A stretch of DNA of 64,000 nucleotides from Candidatus Eremiobacterota bacterium (GTDB lineage Bacteria > Vulcanimicrobiota > Vulcanimicrobiia > Vulcanimicrobiales > Vulcanimicrobiaceae): NCBI GenBank assembly GCA_019235885.1, contig JAFAKB010000091.1, positions 1 through 64,000 on the forward strand. Reading direction: 5' to 3'. The notes beneath the pieces were generated by a model, which saw nothing but the letters and a program-made list of their open reading frames with translations, made no database searches and had not been told where the DNA came from. Position 1 is the first letter of the stretch; each line of letters begins with the position of its first letter. Positions 17,744 through 26,247 of the stretch are shown here, piece after piece. Position numbers and translations under genes: made by a program.

Positions 17744-18053
17744 ACGAGACGGCCGAGGCGGTCGCGCTGGGGACGGGTGCCGACGTGAGCGTCATCTCGA
17801 TCCCGCCCGTCCACCCGGCGACGAGGTTGTAGAGAAAGCCGCCGATGATCCCGCCGATGAAGCCGATCACGGCGTACATGATCGGGAAGATGATGATCGA
17901 GAGCCAGCCGAAATTCGCTCCGGGCGTGAGCGAGCCCATCGTGCTGCTGAAGATTCCGAAGAAGATGCCGACCAGCACGCCGATCAACGCGTACAGGACG
18001 GCGTAGACGAGCCCGAGCTGAATCGGGTTGATGTTCCGGATCCGTGTCACCAT
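17742..18053 (-). CDS. small membrane protein, two helices
   Basis: 103 residues. After a short basic N-terminus (MVTRIRNINP) come two hydrophobic stretches: LGLVYAVLYALIGVLVGIFFGIFSS and a Gly-rich one, FPIMYAVIGFIGGIIGGFLYNLVAG, followed by a Ser/Ala-rich tail. The pattern VxRIRxxxP-xxxGxVYAxxYxxxGxxxGIFF resembles DUF3566-like or related small inner-membrane proteins, but the family cannot be settled here. Convergent with rpsI. Confidence 0.7.
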   Translation of the reverse strand: MVTRIRNINPIQLGLVYAVLYALIGVLVGIFFGIFSSTMGSLTPGANFGWLSIIIFPIMYAVIGFIGGIIGGFLYNLVAGWTGGIEMTLTSAPVPSATASAVS

Positions 18054-18125
18054 GTGAGTCGACCCTCCGGGGCGAAGCGAGCGAGGTGCTGATTGCTTTG
18101 AAGGGTCCGGCTCCCGCTCCTCCAG

Positions 18126-18347
18126 CTACGGGCAGCCGCCGTGCGCGGCGCACCACATCGGGATCACCGCCGGGCTGCTGATCATCGCGGCGATCGCGAT
18201 CAGCGAGAAGATCACGCCGCTCGCGAGGGCGACGACGGCGGCGGTTCCGGCGCGTTCGCCGCTGCGGTCGGCGCGGCGGCGGGCTTGCAGGGCGATCGCC
18301 GTCGCGGCGGCGATCGGGTCGGGGGCGGCAGCGGCGTTCGTCATCAT
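18126..18347 (-). CDS. small protein with one membrane helix
   Basis: 73 residues beginning MMTNAAAAPDP, with AGGGG about 6 bases before the start codon. An Ala-rich, Arg-containing N-terminal part precedes one hydrophobic helix (AAVVALASGVIFSLIAIAAMISSPAVI) and a short tail with two cysteines (MWCAAHGGCP). Unknown function. It is upstream of, and on the same strand as, the two-helix membrane protein. Confidence 0.55.
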   Translation of the reverse strand: MMTNAAAAPDPIAAATAIALQARRRADRSGERAGTAAVVALASGVIFSLIAIAAMISSPAVIPMWCAAHGGCP

Positions 18348-18433
18348 GCCCCTACCGTAGCCGCCGCGAGCCGCTCGCGCCGTCCGTAGTTCTACGGAAT
18401 TCGAGAGGAGCGGCGTACGCATTCTGATCGACG

Positions 18434-19279
18434 TCATTGTCGAAGCAGCGTCCGAACATGACGGCGGACGTACCATGCGACCCGCTCGTCGCGCACGACC
18501 GTCCCGGTTGTGAGGCGTTGCGGGAGTTGGGCGTCGTCTGCGTGCGGCAGCGCGTCGTACCACGCGCGCAGCCGTCCCGCGCGGTAGAGCTTGTAAAGCT
18601 CCCGCCACACGTCGTACACGGACTCGGGGACGCGCGTATTGCGCGCGACTGCAGGTCCGCCCGTCGCAATCTTTCGCTCGAGCTGCTCGTACGAGCGATA
18701 GGGGTAGTGAAAGATGACGATCTCGTCGGTCGCAAGCGGTGGACCGAGGGACGGTGACGAGACGGAATGGTTGCCGGGGGACACCTCCGCGTCTGGGACC
18801 GCGCGGTGGACGACCTTGGGAGGCAGAGAGCGGCCCAAACCGTTCACGCTGGCGATTTCTCGGTACACCATGTCCACGAACGCGTGGCCCTGCAGCTCGT
18901 GGAGCGGCAGCATGTTCGTTCGCGGCACCACGAGGGAGCCGTATTCCGGCGGAACGCTCGCGAGCACGGATTTCAGATCGCCCTGTTCGGGCCACCACAA
19001 CTCATCGGCGTCGTCGTGGAGCACCCAGTCGGCACCCATCGCCCATGCGCTGCGCGCCATCGACGTGACCCAGGCGGCCTGGTCGTAGTCATCGTCCGAT
19101 TGGTCGACCAGCGTGACGTGCCCCCCGTCGACGTACGATGCGACGATCCCGCGCGTCTCGTCGATGGAGCCGTTGTCCGTCACGATGATGTGGTCGATGC
19201 CTCGCGACAGGTGGTAGTCAATGTTCGCGGCGACGATGTCCGCCAAGTCGCGGACGAGAAGCGTCATGACGAGTTTCAT
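18434..19279 (-). CDS. family 2-type glycosyltransferase
   Basis: 281 residues with a GT-A fold: MKLVMTLLVRDLADIVAANIDYHL at the start, IIVTDNGSIDETRGI, and the metal-binding DDADELWWPE (DxD near residue 90). The GT2-like group with the conserved DADELW matches proteins that decorate surface polysaccharides. The C-terminal half carries VIFHYPYRSYEQLERKI, also typical of this group. It is cytoplasmic or membrane-associated, with no helix. It is divergent from the pyruvyl transferase gene, suggesting a small surface-glycan locus. Acceptor and donor unknown. Confidence 0.85.
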   Translation of the reverse strand: MKLVMTLLVRDLADIVAANIDYHLSRGIDHIIVTDNGSIDETRGIVASYVDGGHVTLVDQSDDDYDQAAWVTSMARSAWAMGADWVLHDDADELWWPEQGDLKSVLASVPPEYGSLVVPRTNMLPLHELQGHAFVDMVYREIASVNGLGRSLPPKVVHRAVPDAEVSPGNHSVSSPSLGPPLATDEIVIFHYPYRSYEQLERKIATGGPAVARNTRVPESVYDVWRELYKLYRAGRLRAWYDALPHADDAQLPQRLTTGTVVRDERVAWYVRRHVRTLLRQ

Positions 19280-19405
19280 ACCGGCCGGACCGGTTCGGCA
19301 GGCGAACGCTCAACTCCAGCATCCGGCAAGGTGCATCATCGGCGGCCGCCGTACCGCCCAAGCTTGACACCACCGGCTAGCTCGTTGCGCGCCTTCGTGG
19401 CGCGC

Positions 19406-20398
19406 ATGATGAGCCGCATCGATGCCTCGCTCGTGCCGCTCCTTGAACCCGGCCGTCCGGTCGCGCTCGTGAACTATCCGAATCACTCCAACCCGGGTGA
19501 CAATGCAATCTGGCTCGGCACGCTCGCAACGTTGCGGCGTCTTGACGTGCCGGTCGGCTACACGAGCACATGGCGGGCCTTCGACGAGGTTGCGATGCGG
19601 CGCGCGATCGGAGACGGGACGATCTTGCTGAACGGTGGCGGAAACTTCGGAGATCTCCACCAAGGTCAGCAGCAGTTGCGCGAGCACGTGCTCGCGCGCT
19701 GCACCGACCGGCCCGTGGTGCAGCTTCCGCAGAGCATCTGGTTCCGTTCCGACGACAACCGTGATGTGATGCGCCGGCTTTGCGGAGCACATCCGGCATT
19801 TTCGCTCCTGGTTCGCGAGGATCAGAGTGCGGAGCTGGCGCGCCGCTGGTTCGACGTACCAGTGATCCTTTGTCCCGACATGGCCTTCGGACTCGGCGCG
19901 ATGGACCGGACCGCGCCGCCGTCCCGTTCGCTCATTGCAATCATGCGGGCGGATTCCGAATCGGTTCCCCGGGTGCTGCCGCCGGAGCTCCGGGCATCCG
20001 ATTGGATCGCGGGCGACCCTGCGGCGGGGATGACGCAGTACGAGCGGCGCGTGCTGCGCGTAAACCGGGCCCTGGTCGAGCTCGCCGGCGGCGACGAACG
20101 CCGTGCGCAGCGACGCGGGCGCACGCTGTCCGCGACGTTCGAGATCCTCGCTCGCGCGTGGGTTCGCCGCGGCGTCGAGGTGGTGTCGGAGGCCGCCGCC
20201 ATCATCACCGACCGCCTCCACGCGCATCTCTTCGCCATCCTGCTGGGCATCCCGCACGTCGTTCTCGACAACAGCTACGGAAAGGTTCGCTCTACCTACG
20301 AAACATGGACCGCCGAGAGCGGCCTTGCCGCCTGGGCCGACGACGCGGCTCATGCGCTGACCGCGGTCGCGGCGTTGTCTGAGGCCGCACGCACCTGA
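19406..20398 (+). CDS. polysaccharide pyruvyl transferase family protein
   Basis: About 330 residues of the EpsO/CsaB-like family that adds pyruvate ketals to exopolysaccharides. Visible motifs: VALVNYPNHSNPGDNAIWLGT near the start, DGTILLNGGGNFGDLH, RPVVQLPQSIWF, LLVREDQS, VILCPDMAFGLG, and the C-terminal IITDRLHAHLFAILLGIPHVVLDNSYGKV. Starts at ATG 19406 or 19409, GTG 19397 and TTG 19385 are all possible; no Shine-Dalgarno sequence decides. Base composition is a little lower in GC than in neighbouring genes. With the divergent glycosyltransferase it suggests surface polysaccharide modification. Confidence 0.85.
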   Translation: MMSRIDASLVPLLEPGRPVALVNYPNHSNPGDNAIWLGTLATLRRLDVPVGYTSTWRAFDEVAMRRAIGDGTILLNGGGNFGDLHQGQQQLREHVLARCTDRPVVQLPQSIWFRSDDNRDVMRRLCGAHPAFSLLVREDQSAELARRWFDVPVILCPDMAFGLGAMDRTAPPSRSLIAIMRADSESVPRVLPPELRASDWIAGDPAAGMTQYERRVLRVNRALVELAGGDERRAQRRGRTLSATFEILARAWVRRGVEVVSEAAAIITDRLHAHLFAILLGIPHVVLDNSYGKVRSTYETWTAESGLAAWADDAAHALTAVAALSEAART

Positions 20399-20411
20399 AG
20401 TTCGGGTGCGC

Positions 20412-22124
20412 CTATGCGACGGCGAAGATCGCGACCGGTTCGGCTTTGCCGCGAATCTTCGCGATCAGCTTCTCGCCGGCGGGTTTGCTCGGCAGGCGCT
20501 GATAGGTGCGGTCGTCGACGTACGTTCTGCCGGGCGGCGCCGCGCCTTGCAGCCGGCTGGCGAGGTTCGCGGCGTCGCCGATCACGGTGTAGTCCATCCG
20601 CCGCGGGGAGCCGATGTGGCCGGCGACCACGTCGCCGGTCGCGATCCCGATCGCGAGCTGCAGCGGCTTGCCGTCCGCTTCGATCGTCGTAGCCGCACGG
20701 TGCAGCGCCTCGGCGACGGCGAGCGCGCGCGCGGCGTCGTCCTCGCGCACTCGCGGCGGCCCGAACACGACCATCAAACCGTCGCCGTAGAACTTGTCGA
20801 GCAGCCCGTCGTGCTCGAAGACGATCTGCACGGCGGCGCTGAAGAAGCGGTTCAAGATCTCGACCACGCGCTCGGCGTCGAGCCGCTCGGCGAGCTCGGT
20901 GAAGCCGTCGATGTCGGCGAACAGCACCGTCGCGGTCGCGCGCTCCCCGCCCAGCGTCAGCCCGCCGGGCGCGCGCATCAGCTGCTCGACGACGTGCGGG
21001 GCGAGATAGCGCGCGAACGCGTCGCGAATCGCGCGCCGCTGCTCGACGTCGGCCGCATGCAGCCGCTCGAGCTTGCGGCGTTCGGTCAGGTCGGTCACCG
21101 CGATCGCCCAGCCTTGCGCGCCTTCCGTTTCGGGGAGCTCGATCGGCGCGACGCGGACTTCGAGCGCGAGCGTTCCGCGGGTCGGATGGTTCGCTTCCAT
21201 CTCCGCCGGGTTCGAAGGCAGCAAGTCGTCGTTCAGCAGCGTCGTGATCCCGGGGATCAGCGCTTCGAGCGCGCGCGCCGGTTTGCCGGTCATGATCGCG
21301 CGGTCGATCCCGAACGTTTGCGCGGCCGCGTCGTTGAACGTGCTGATCGTGCCGCGCGCGTCGAGCGTGATGACGCCGTTGGTGATCGAGCCCAGCACGC
21401 GCGCCTGCAGCTGCTCGAGCCGGGTGATCTCGACCACCCGCGCGCGCAGCTCTTCGAACAAGCGCGCGTTCTCGATCGCGAGCGCAGCCTGGTTCGCGAA
21501 CGCGGTCAGCAGGTCGGGATCGTGCGGTGAGAACAGCCCGGGCGCGACGCGCGAGTCGAGGTAGACGACCCCGATCGTGCGCGCCTTGATCGCGAGCGGA
21601 ACGCAGATGATCGAGCGCAGCCGCAGCGCGCGCACCGAGAGGTTGACGTTGAAGCGCGGATCTTGCTGCGCGTCGGTGGTGACGATCGGCTCGCCCGTCT
21701 CGAAGACGCGCCGCACCGTCGTTTGCGAGGGGCGCATGTCGGCACCCTCGACGGTCGCGCGGTCGATCCCGTAGGTGGTGGTGAGCTGCAGCTTCCCGGC
21801 GGCGTCGGCGATCATCAGGAAGCCGCGCTCGGCGGCCATCACCTCGACCGCGGTGTCGAGGACGCTGCGCAGGACGACGTCGAGCTCCAGCGAGGAGTTG
21901 ACGGTCTCGGCGACGCGGCCCAGCGTGCGCAGCTTGGCGAGCTCGCGCTCCGCGTTGGTCGCGGACGCCGCGAGGCGGCTTTGAAGCGCGGCTCGCTCCA
22001 GGGCGAGCCGTTCGTGGGCTCGCTCGGCCTCGGCCACCGCCGCGATCAGCGCCGTGTCGCCGGTCGCCGTAGCGCGCCCGCGCAACCGTGCGAGCGGGTC
22101 GGCTCCCTCGTTCTGGGCGCTCAT
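20412..22124 (-). CDS. GAF-PAS class III adenylate/guanylate cyclase
   Basis: 570 residues. An N-terminal helix (about 1-70) leads into a GAF domain (about 75-225: RTLGRVAETVNSSLELDVVLRSVLDTAVEVMAAERGFLM), a PAS domain (about 240-360: ITNGVITLDARGTISTFNDAAAQTFG) and a class III cyclase domain from about 380. Metal aspartates are in VLFADIDGF and LLDKFYGDGLMVVFG; the base-selecting residues appear as K in LDKFYGD and D in RRMDYTVIGDAANLASRL, the latter also with the transition-state N and R. All catalytic residues seem present. The D points to ATP, so cAMP, as product. Probably a soluble sensor. Divergent from the flagellar-type operon by only 64 bases. Confidence 0.93.
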   Translation of the reverse strand: MSAQNEGADPLARLRGRATATGDTALIAAVAEAERAHERLALERAALQSRLAASATNAERELAKLRTLGRVAETVNSSLELDVVLRSVLDTAVEVMAAERGFLMIADAAGKLQLTTTYGIDRATVEGADMRPSQTTVRRVFETGEPIVTTDAQQDPRFNVNLSVRALRLRSIICVPLAIKARTIGVVYLDSRVAPGLFSPHDPDLLTAFANQAALAIENARLFEELRARVVEITRLEQLQARVLGSITNGVITLDARGTISTFNDAAAQTFGIDRAIMTGKPARALEALIPGITTLLNDDLLPSNPAEMEANHPTRGTLALEVRVAPIELPETEGAQGWAIAVTDLTERRKLERLHAADVEQRRAIRDAFARYLAPHVVEQLMRAPGGLTLGGERATATVLFADIDGFTELAERLDAERVVEILNRFFSAAVQIVFEHDGLLDKFYGDGLMVVFGPPRVREDDAARALAVAEALHRAATTIEADGKPLQLAIGIATGDVVAGHIGSPRRMDYTVIGDAANLASRLQGAAPPGRTYVDDRTYQRLPSKPAGEKLIAKIRGKAEPVAIFAVA

Positions 22125-22188
22125 CGCCGGTGGAGTTCCTCACTTCGCGGTAACGTTCCGCTCACACCGGATCCGGCACGATACGGCC

Positions 22189-22380
22189 ATGACGAACGAT
22201 CCGATGGCACCGACCGCGGGCGCGGCCCTCGCCGCGCGCGACCGCATCGAACAGCTCGCGCCGGCGGCGGCGCACGACGAGCGCACGACGGCGCGCCTCG
22301 CCAAAGCCGCGCTCTTCGAAGAAGCGCTCCTCGGCGCGCTGCGCGCACACTTCGCCGAGTTGCGGGGGGTGGCGAAATGA
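22189..22380 (+). CDS. minimal FlgB-like rod protein (first gene of export operon)
   Basis: 63 residues occupying the position where flgB normally sits (before flgC-fliE-fliF). The C-terminal 30 residues (TARLAKAALFEEALLGALRAHFAELRGVAK) resemble the last helix of FlgB, whose usual ending is ELAKNALRYQALTRLLSGKFKMLRTAI. The N-terminal helix with the SNIANANTP motif of normal FlgB (110-140 residues) is absent. I infer a reduced proximal-rod protein; it could also be an unrelated conserved small protein. The stop overlaps the flgC start (ATGA). Confidence 0.55.
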   Translation: MTNDPMAPTAGAALAARDRIEQLAPAAAHDERTTARLAKAALFEEALLGALRAHFAELRGVAK

Positions 22381-22751
22381 GCGAGTTCGACCTGCTCTCG
22401 ACCGCCGCCGACGGGATGAGCGTGCAGCGCACGCTGCTCGACGTCGCGGCGCGCAACGTCGCGGCGGCGCAAGCCTCGACGCCGCAGCATCCCTATCCGC
22501 GGCTGGTCGCGCGCTTCGCGAGCGCCGACCCCGCCGACGCGTTTCTCGACGTTCCCGGCGAGACCGAAGACGCGGACGACGGCGGCGCGCGCACGGCGTT
22601 CGCGGGAACGGTGCGTTCCGGCGAGACCGCCGACGCGCTGACCGAGATGATCGCGGTGCTCGACGCGCAGCGCGCGTACGAAGCGAACGCCTCCGTGTTC
22701 GACGTCGGCAAGAAGCTGGCCGAACGCACGCTCGACGTGGGGCGGCTCTGA
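22377..22751 (+). CDS. flgC: flagellar basal-body rod protein FlgC
   Basis: 124 residues, slightly shorter than usual. The N-terminal helix DLLSTAADGMSVQRTLLDVAARNVAAAQAST corresponds to the FlgC/FlgB signature (AxxGMxxQRxxxDVxxxNIANA), and the C-terminal helix ALTEMIAVLDAQRAYEANASVFDVGKKLAERTLDVGRL matches the rod-protein D0 helix. It polymerises in the rod of the basal body. ATG overlaps the upstream stop, and its stop overlaps the fliE start. Confidence 0.85.
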   Translation: MSEFDLLSTAADGMSVQRTLLDVAARNVAAAQASTPQHPYPRLVARFASADPADAFLDVPGETEDADDGGARTAFAGTVRSGETADALTEMIAVLDAQRAYEANASVFDVGKKLAERTLDVGRL

Positions 22752-23041
22752 TGCGCGTCGACGTGCTCGTTCCCGACACCTCGGCGCCGAGCGCGGCGCT
22801 GCGCGACGCGGCGTCCTCGAACGGCGCGCCCGGCGCGAGCGCGTTCGCGCGCCTGGTCGACGCCGCTGGGTCGATTCTCGAAACTGCGGACCGTGCCGAG
22901 GCCGCCTTCGCGGCGCATCGCGGCGGGCTGCAGGAGATGGTCGTCGAGCGCGCGCGCGCCGACGTCGCGCTGCAGATCGCGGCGACCGCGGCGCAGCGCA
23001 CCGCGCAGTCGCTCTCGGCGCTGCTGGGGATGCAGCTGTAG
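22751..23041 (+). CDS. fliE: flagellar hook-basal body complex protein FliE
   Basis: 96 residues. The region from about 30 on (FARLVDAAGSILETADRAEAAFAAHRGGLQEMVVERARADVALQIAATAAQRTAQSLSALLGMQL) follows the FliE pattern of F-x2-L-x2-A through VRNKxVxAYQEIMxMxV. FliE joins the MS ring to the rod and is an early export substrate. Coupled to flgC; fliF starts 2 bases after the stop. Confidence 0.82.
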   Translation: MRVDVLVPDTSAPSAALRDAASSNGAPGASAFARLVDAAGSILETADRAEAAFAAHRGGLQEMVVERARADVALQIAATAAQRTAQSLSALLGMQL

Positions 23042-23043
23042 CG

Positions 23044-24510
23044 ATGGCGCTCGCGACGCTCCTCGCGCGGTTGCGCGGCGCGCCGCCGCGCGCGCGAGCG
23101 TTCGGCGCGCTGGCGGCCGGGCTGCTCGCGCTGTGCGGCGCGCTCGGGTTCACGCTCGCGCGCGACACCCGCGTCGCGCTGTTCGCGACGCCGCTGCGGG
23201 CCGATCAATTGGCGGAGGTCGAGCAGCGGCTCGCGGCGTGGAACGTCCCGTACGCGGCCGCGAGCGACAACGTGCGCGTGGAGAACGGCAAGCGCGGCGA
23301 GCTGCTGCTGAAGCTCGCCCTCGCCGGCGTGCCGCACCGGCACTTGGCGGGGAGCGACGAAGCACTGGCGCACGTCGGCGCGCTCACGCCGCAGGCGGTG
23401 CTCGAAGCGCAGACGCGCGACGCGCTCGCAGCCGATCTGGCGCTGGGCTTGCGCGGGCTCGACGGCGTCGCCGACGCGCGCGTCGTGATCGCGCCCTCGA
23501 GCGCGGGCGTCTACGCCGACGAGCAGCAGCGCGACGCGAGCGCCAGCGTCCGCGTCACGCTCGCCGCGGGCGCGCGGCTTCCGCCGCGCACCGTCGCGGG
23601 GATCAAGGCGTTCGTCGCCGGCGGCGTGCCGGGATTGGACGCGCAGCGCGTCACCGTGCTCGACGACCGCGGTCTCGCGCTCGACGCCGGCGCGAGCGAC
23701 GACGACGCCTCGGACGTGCAGACGGCGCTGCAGAGCGCGCTCGACGCGGCGTTCGGCGCGGGCGCGACGATCGTGCGCGTCCACCGCGAGCTGCTCGGCG
23801 AACGGCGCGACGTGCGCGAGGTGCGCCGCGCGGCGCTCGGCGGCAGCATCGCGCGCGCGACCAGCGACGAGCGCTATGCCTCGAACGCGAAGAAGTACTC
23901 GAAGAACAGCGCGAGCGAAGACCGCGGCAGCGAGACGCGCGAAGAGCACCGCGTCCTCGCCGCCGACGCGACGGCGCGGCTGAGCGTCGCGGTGTTCGTC
24001 GACGCGTCACGGGGGCTCGATCTGGCGAAGATTCGCGCGCTGGCGAGCGCGGCGGCCGGCGTGCGCGCCGATCGCGGCGACGCGCTCAGCGTCGAAGCGG
24101 TCGCGTTCGCCGGGGGCGGTTCGCGGGCTGCGCGCCCGGGTCGCGCGCCCGCGTGGGCGCTTGCGTTCGCGAGCGTCGTGCCGCAGCTGCTGGCGGCGCT
24201 CGGCGTCGTGTTGGCGGCGGCGTTCGGCGCGCGGCCGCTGGCCGCGGTCGCGGCGCGCATCGCCGAGTCGGCGGCGGCGCGCAGCACCGCGCGCGAGGTC
24301 GCCGGCATTCCGCCGGCGCGCATTCGCGCCGCGTTGGACGGCGAGCCGGCGCACGTCGCCGCCGCGATCATCTCCGGGTTGCCGACGACGACCGCGGCCG
24401 CGGTGCTGGAGCTGTACGCGGCCGACGAGCGCAGCGCGATCGTGCGGCGGCTCGGCCGCGCCAACGCCGCGCTCGTTCCACCGCCGGAGGACTTGATCCG
24501 TGGCCGCTGA
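23044..24510 (+). CDS. fliF: MS-ring protein FliF with short FliG-like C-terminus
   Basis: 488 residues, shorter than usual (520-560). Helix 1 (AFGALAAGLLALCGALGFTLA) is followed by ring-building motif 1 (ALFATPLRADQLAEVEQRLAAWNVPYAAA) and the YscJ/FliF domain with LARGLRGLDGVADARVVIAPS-type sequence (here DLALGLRGLDGVADARVVIAP). Helix 2 is near residue 380 (WALAFASVVPQLLAALGVVLAAAFGARPL). The last 70 residues contain GEPAHVAAAIISGLPTTTAAAVLELYAADERSAIVRRLG, which looks like the FliG middle-domain segment EHPQTIALILSYL-EQAAEVL. No separate fliG is present. Assembly of the export gate platform in the inner membrane is the expected role. Confidence 0.88.
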   Translation: MALATLLARLRGAPPRARAFGALAAGLLALCGALGFTLARDTRVALFATPLRADQLAEVEQRLAAWNVPYAAASDNVRVENGKRGELLLKLALAGVPHRHLAGSDEALAHVGALTPQAVLEAQTRDALAADLALGLRGLDGVADARVVIAPSSAGVYADEQQRDASASVRVTLAAGARLPPRTVAGIKAFVAGGVPGLDAQRVTVLDDRGLALDAGASDDDASDVQTALQSALDAAFGAGATIVRVHRELLGERRDVREVRRAALGGSIARATSDERYASNAKKYSKNSASEDRGSETREEHRVLAADATARLSVAVFVDASRGLDLAKIRALASAAAGVRADRGDALSVEAVAFAGGGSRAARPGRAPAWALAFASVVPQLLAALGVVLAAAFGARPLAAVAARIAESAAARSTAREVAGIPPARIRAALDGEPAHVAAAIISGLPTTTAAAVLELYAADERSAIVRRLGRANAALVPPPEDLIRGR

Positions 24511-25009
24511 GTTCATCTCGCTCGCCGAGCGTCTTGCTGCCGTCGCCTCGCTTTCTTCCGGCCGCGACGCGCGCGCCGCCGATCCGGTCGCGGAGCGCGT
24601 CGAAGACGCGCCGGCACAGTCTTTCGAGCAGCCCTCGTCCGTCGCAGCGCCGGACCGCGATCACGACGTGACGGAAGCAGTGCGCGAGGCCCGGCTGTTT
24701 CGCGCGCGCGTCGCCGACGCGTTCGCGGACGCGGCGCAGCGTTTGCTGCGCGAGCTGGCGTGCGAGGTGCTCGCGCGCGAGCTGCGCCTCGCGCCGTGCG
24801 ATCTCGCCGCGCTGGTGCAGCGCGTGCGCGAGCGCGTTCCGGTCGTGCGCCTGCGCGTCGCCGCGAATGATCTCGGTGCCGTCACCGGCCTTCCGGTCGT
24901 CGCGGATCCCGCGCTGCAAGCCGGCGACGCGGTCCTCGAGCTCGCCGGCGGTGCGCTCGACGCGCGGCTGGGCGTGCGGCTGGCGGCGGTGCTGGAGGCG
25001 TTCGCGTGA
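24500..25009 (+). CDS. fliH: FliH/SctL-like ATPase stator protein
   Basis: 169 residues starting at GTG with GGAGG 8 bases upstream, overlapping the fliF end by 11 bases. A variable N-terminus of about 55 residues is followed by an alpha-helical region (VREARLFRARVADAFADAAQRLLRELACEVLARELRLAPCDLAALVQRVRERV) and a C-terminal globular part with LRVAANDLGAV and DPALQAGDAVLELAGGALDARLGVRLAAVLEAF, which follows the FliH/YscL C-terminal pattern. It would regulate the FliI ATPase. Position before fliI supports it. Confidence 0.75.
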   Translation: MAAEFISLAERLAAVASLSSGRDARAADPVAERVEDAPAQSFEQPSSVAAPDRDHDVTEAVREARLFRARVADAFADAAQRLLRELACEVLARELRLAPCDLAALVQRVRERVPVVRLRVAANDLGAVTGLPVVADPALQAGDAVLELAGGALDARLGVRLAAVLEAFA

Positions 25010-26247
25010 TCGGGCGGCCCGTCGGCGCGGTCGTTGCGGCGCGCGGTCAGCTGATCGAGGCGGAGCTGCCGTTCGCGCGGGTCGGCGACGGCGTCCGCGT
25101 CTGCGCGCGCGACCGCGCGGTGAGCGCGCGCGTCGCGGCTTTGCAAGGGACGCGCGCGCTGCTCGCGCCGCTCGGCGCGCTCGACGGCGTCGCCGGCGGC
25201 GATCGCGTCGAAGCCGATCCGGCGGTCCTCGCGTTCCCTTTCGGCACGCCGCTCCTCGGCCGCGCGATCGACGCCGCCGGGAACCCGCTCGACGGCCGCC
25301 CCGTGCCGCGCGGCCGCCGCCTCGCCGTCGCCGCGCAGGCGCCGCCACTCGCCGAGCGGCGTCCGTGCACGGAGCCGTTCGTCACCGGCGTGCGCGCGAT
25401 CGACGGACCGCTCGCGTTCGGGCGCGGCGCGCGGATCGGCGTGTTCGGCGCGCCGGGCGCGGGCAAGTCGTCGCTCCTCGACGCGATCGTGTGCGGCGCC
25501 GAAGCCGACGCGGTGGTCGTCGGGCTGATCGGCGAGCGCGGGCGCGAGGCCGAACGCCGGGTCGCCGCGCTCGGCGCGCGGACGACGATCGTCTGCGCGA
25601 CCGGCGACCGTCCGCCGGCCGAACGCGTCCGCGCCGCGGAGGTCGCCTTCGCCCAAGCCGGCGCGCTCCGCGCTCGCGGCCTCCACGTGCTGCTGGTCGT
25701 CGACTCGCTGGCCCGGATCTGCGCCGCGGCGCGGGAGACGGCGCTCGCCGCCGGCGAGCCGGCCGGCCGGGGCGGCTACCCCCCGAGCGTCTTCGCGCTC
25801 CTCGCGCGGCTCCTCGAGCGGGCCGGCGCCGCCGCTCGCGGCACCGTCACGCTGGTCGCCACCGTCCTCTCCGACGGCCCCGACGAGCACGACCCCGTCT
25901 CCGAAGCCGCCCGCGCCGCGCTCGACGGCCACCTGGTCCTGAGCACCCGGCTGGCGCGCGCGGGCCGCTTCCCGGCGATCGACCTCGTCTGGAGCGCCAG
26001 CCGCACCCTCGCCGAGGCGGTCTCGCCGGAGCACCTCGCCGCCGCCCGCGCGCTGCGCGCCGCCGCGGCGGCGCTCGAGGAGTCGCGCGACGCGCGCGCG
26101 CTCGGGCTCGGGGCGGCCGATCCGTTCCTGGCCCGCTGCGTCGCGCTCGAAGACGCGCTGGAGGGCTTTTTGCGCCAAGGCCCCGAGCCGTCCGCGGCCC
26201 CCGAGACGCTCACGCGGATGCTCGCCCTCGCCGATAGTCTCGAATGA
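25006..26247 (+). CDS. fliI: flagellum-specific ATPase FliI
   Basis: 413 residues, beginning at a GTG overlapping the fliH stop. F1-beta-like hexameric ATPase of the export apparatus. Walker A is GAPGAGKSSLL near residue 150, GERGREAERR follows, Walker B is HVLLVVDSLARIC, and GGYPPSVFALLARLLERAG with TVLSDGPDEHDPVSEAARAALDGHLVLS matches the FliI catalytic block (normally TVLVEGDDMNEPI). The N-terminal beta-barrel domain is present but short. The stop overlaps the transglycosylase start. Confidence 0.92.
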   Translation: MIGRPVGAVVAARGQLIEAELPFARVGDGVRVCARDRAVSARVAALQGTRALLAPLGALDGVAGGDRVEADPAVLAFPFGTPLLGRAIDAAGNPLDGRPVPRGRRLAVAAQAPPLAERRPCTEPFVTGVRAIDGPLAFGRGARIGVFGAPGAGKSSLLDAIVCGAEADAVVVGLIGERGREAERRVAALGARTTIVCATGDRPPAERVRAAEVAFAQAGALRARGLHVLLVVDSLARICAAARETALAAGEPAGRGGYPPSVFALLARLLERAGAAARGTVTLVATVLSDGPDEHDPVSEAARAALDGHLVLSTRLARAGRFPAIDLVWSASRTLAEAVSPEHLAAARALRAAAAALEESRDARALGLGAADPFLARCVALEDALEGFLRQGPEPSAAPETLTRMLALADSLE

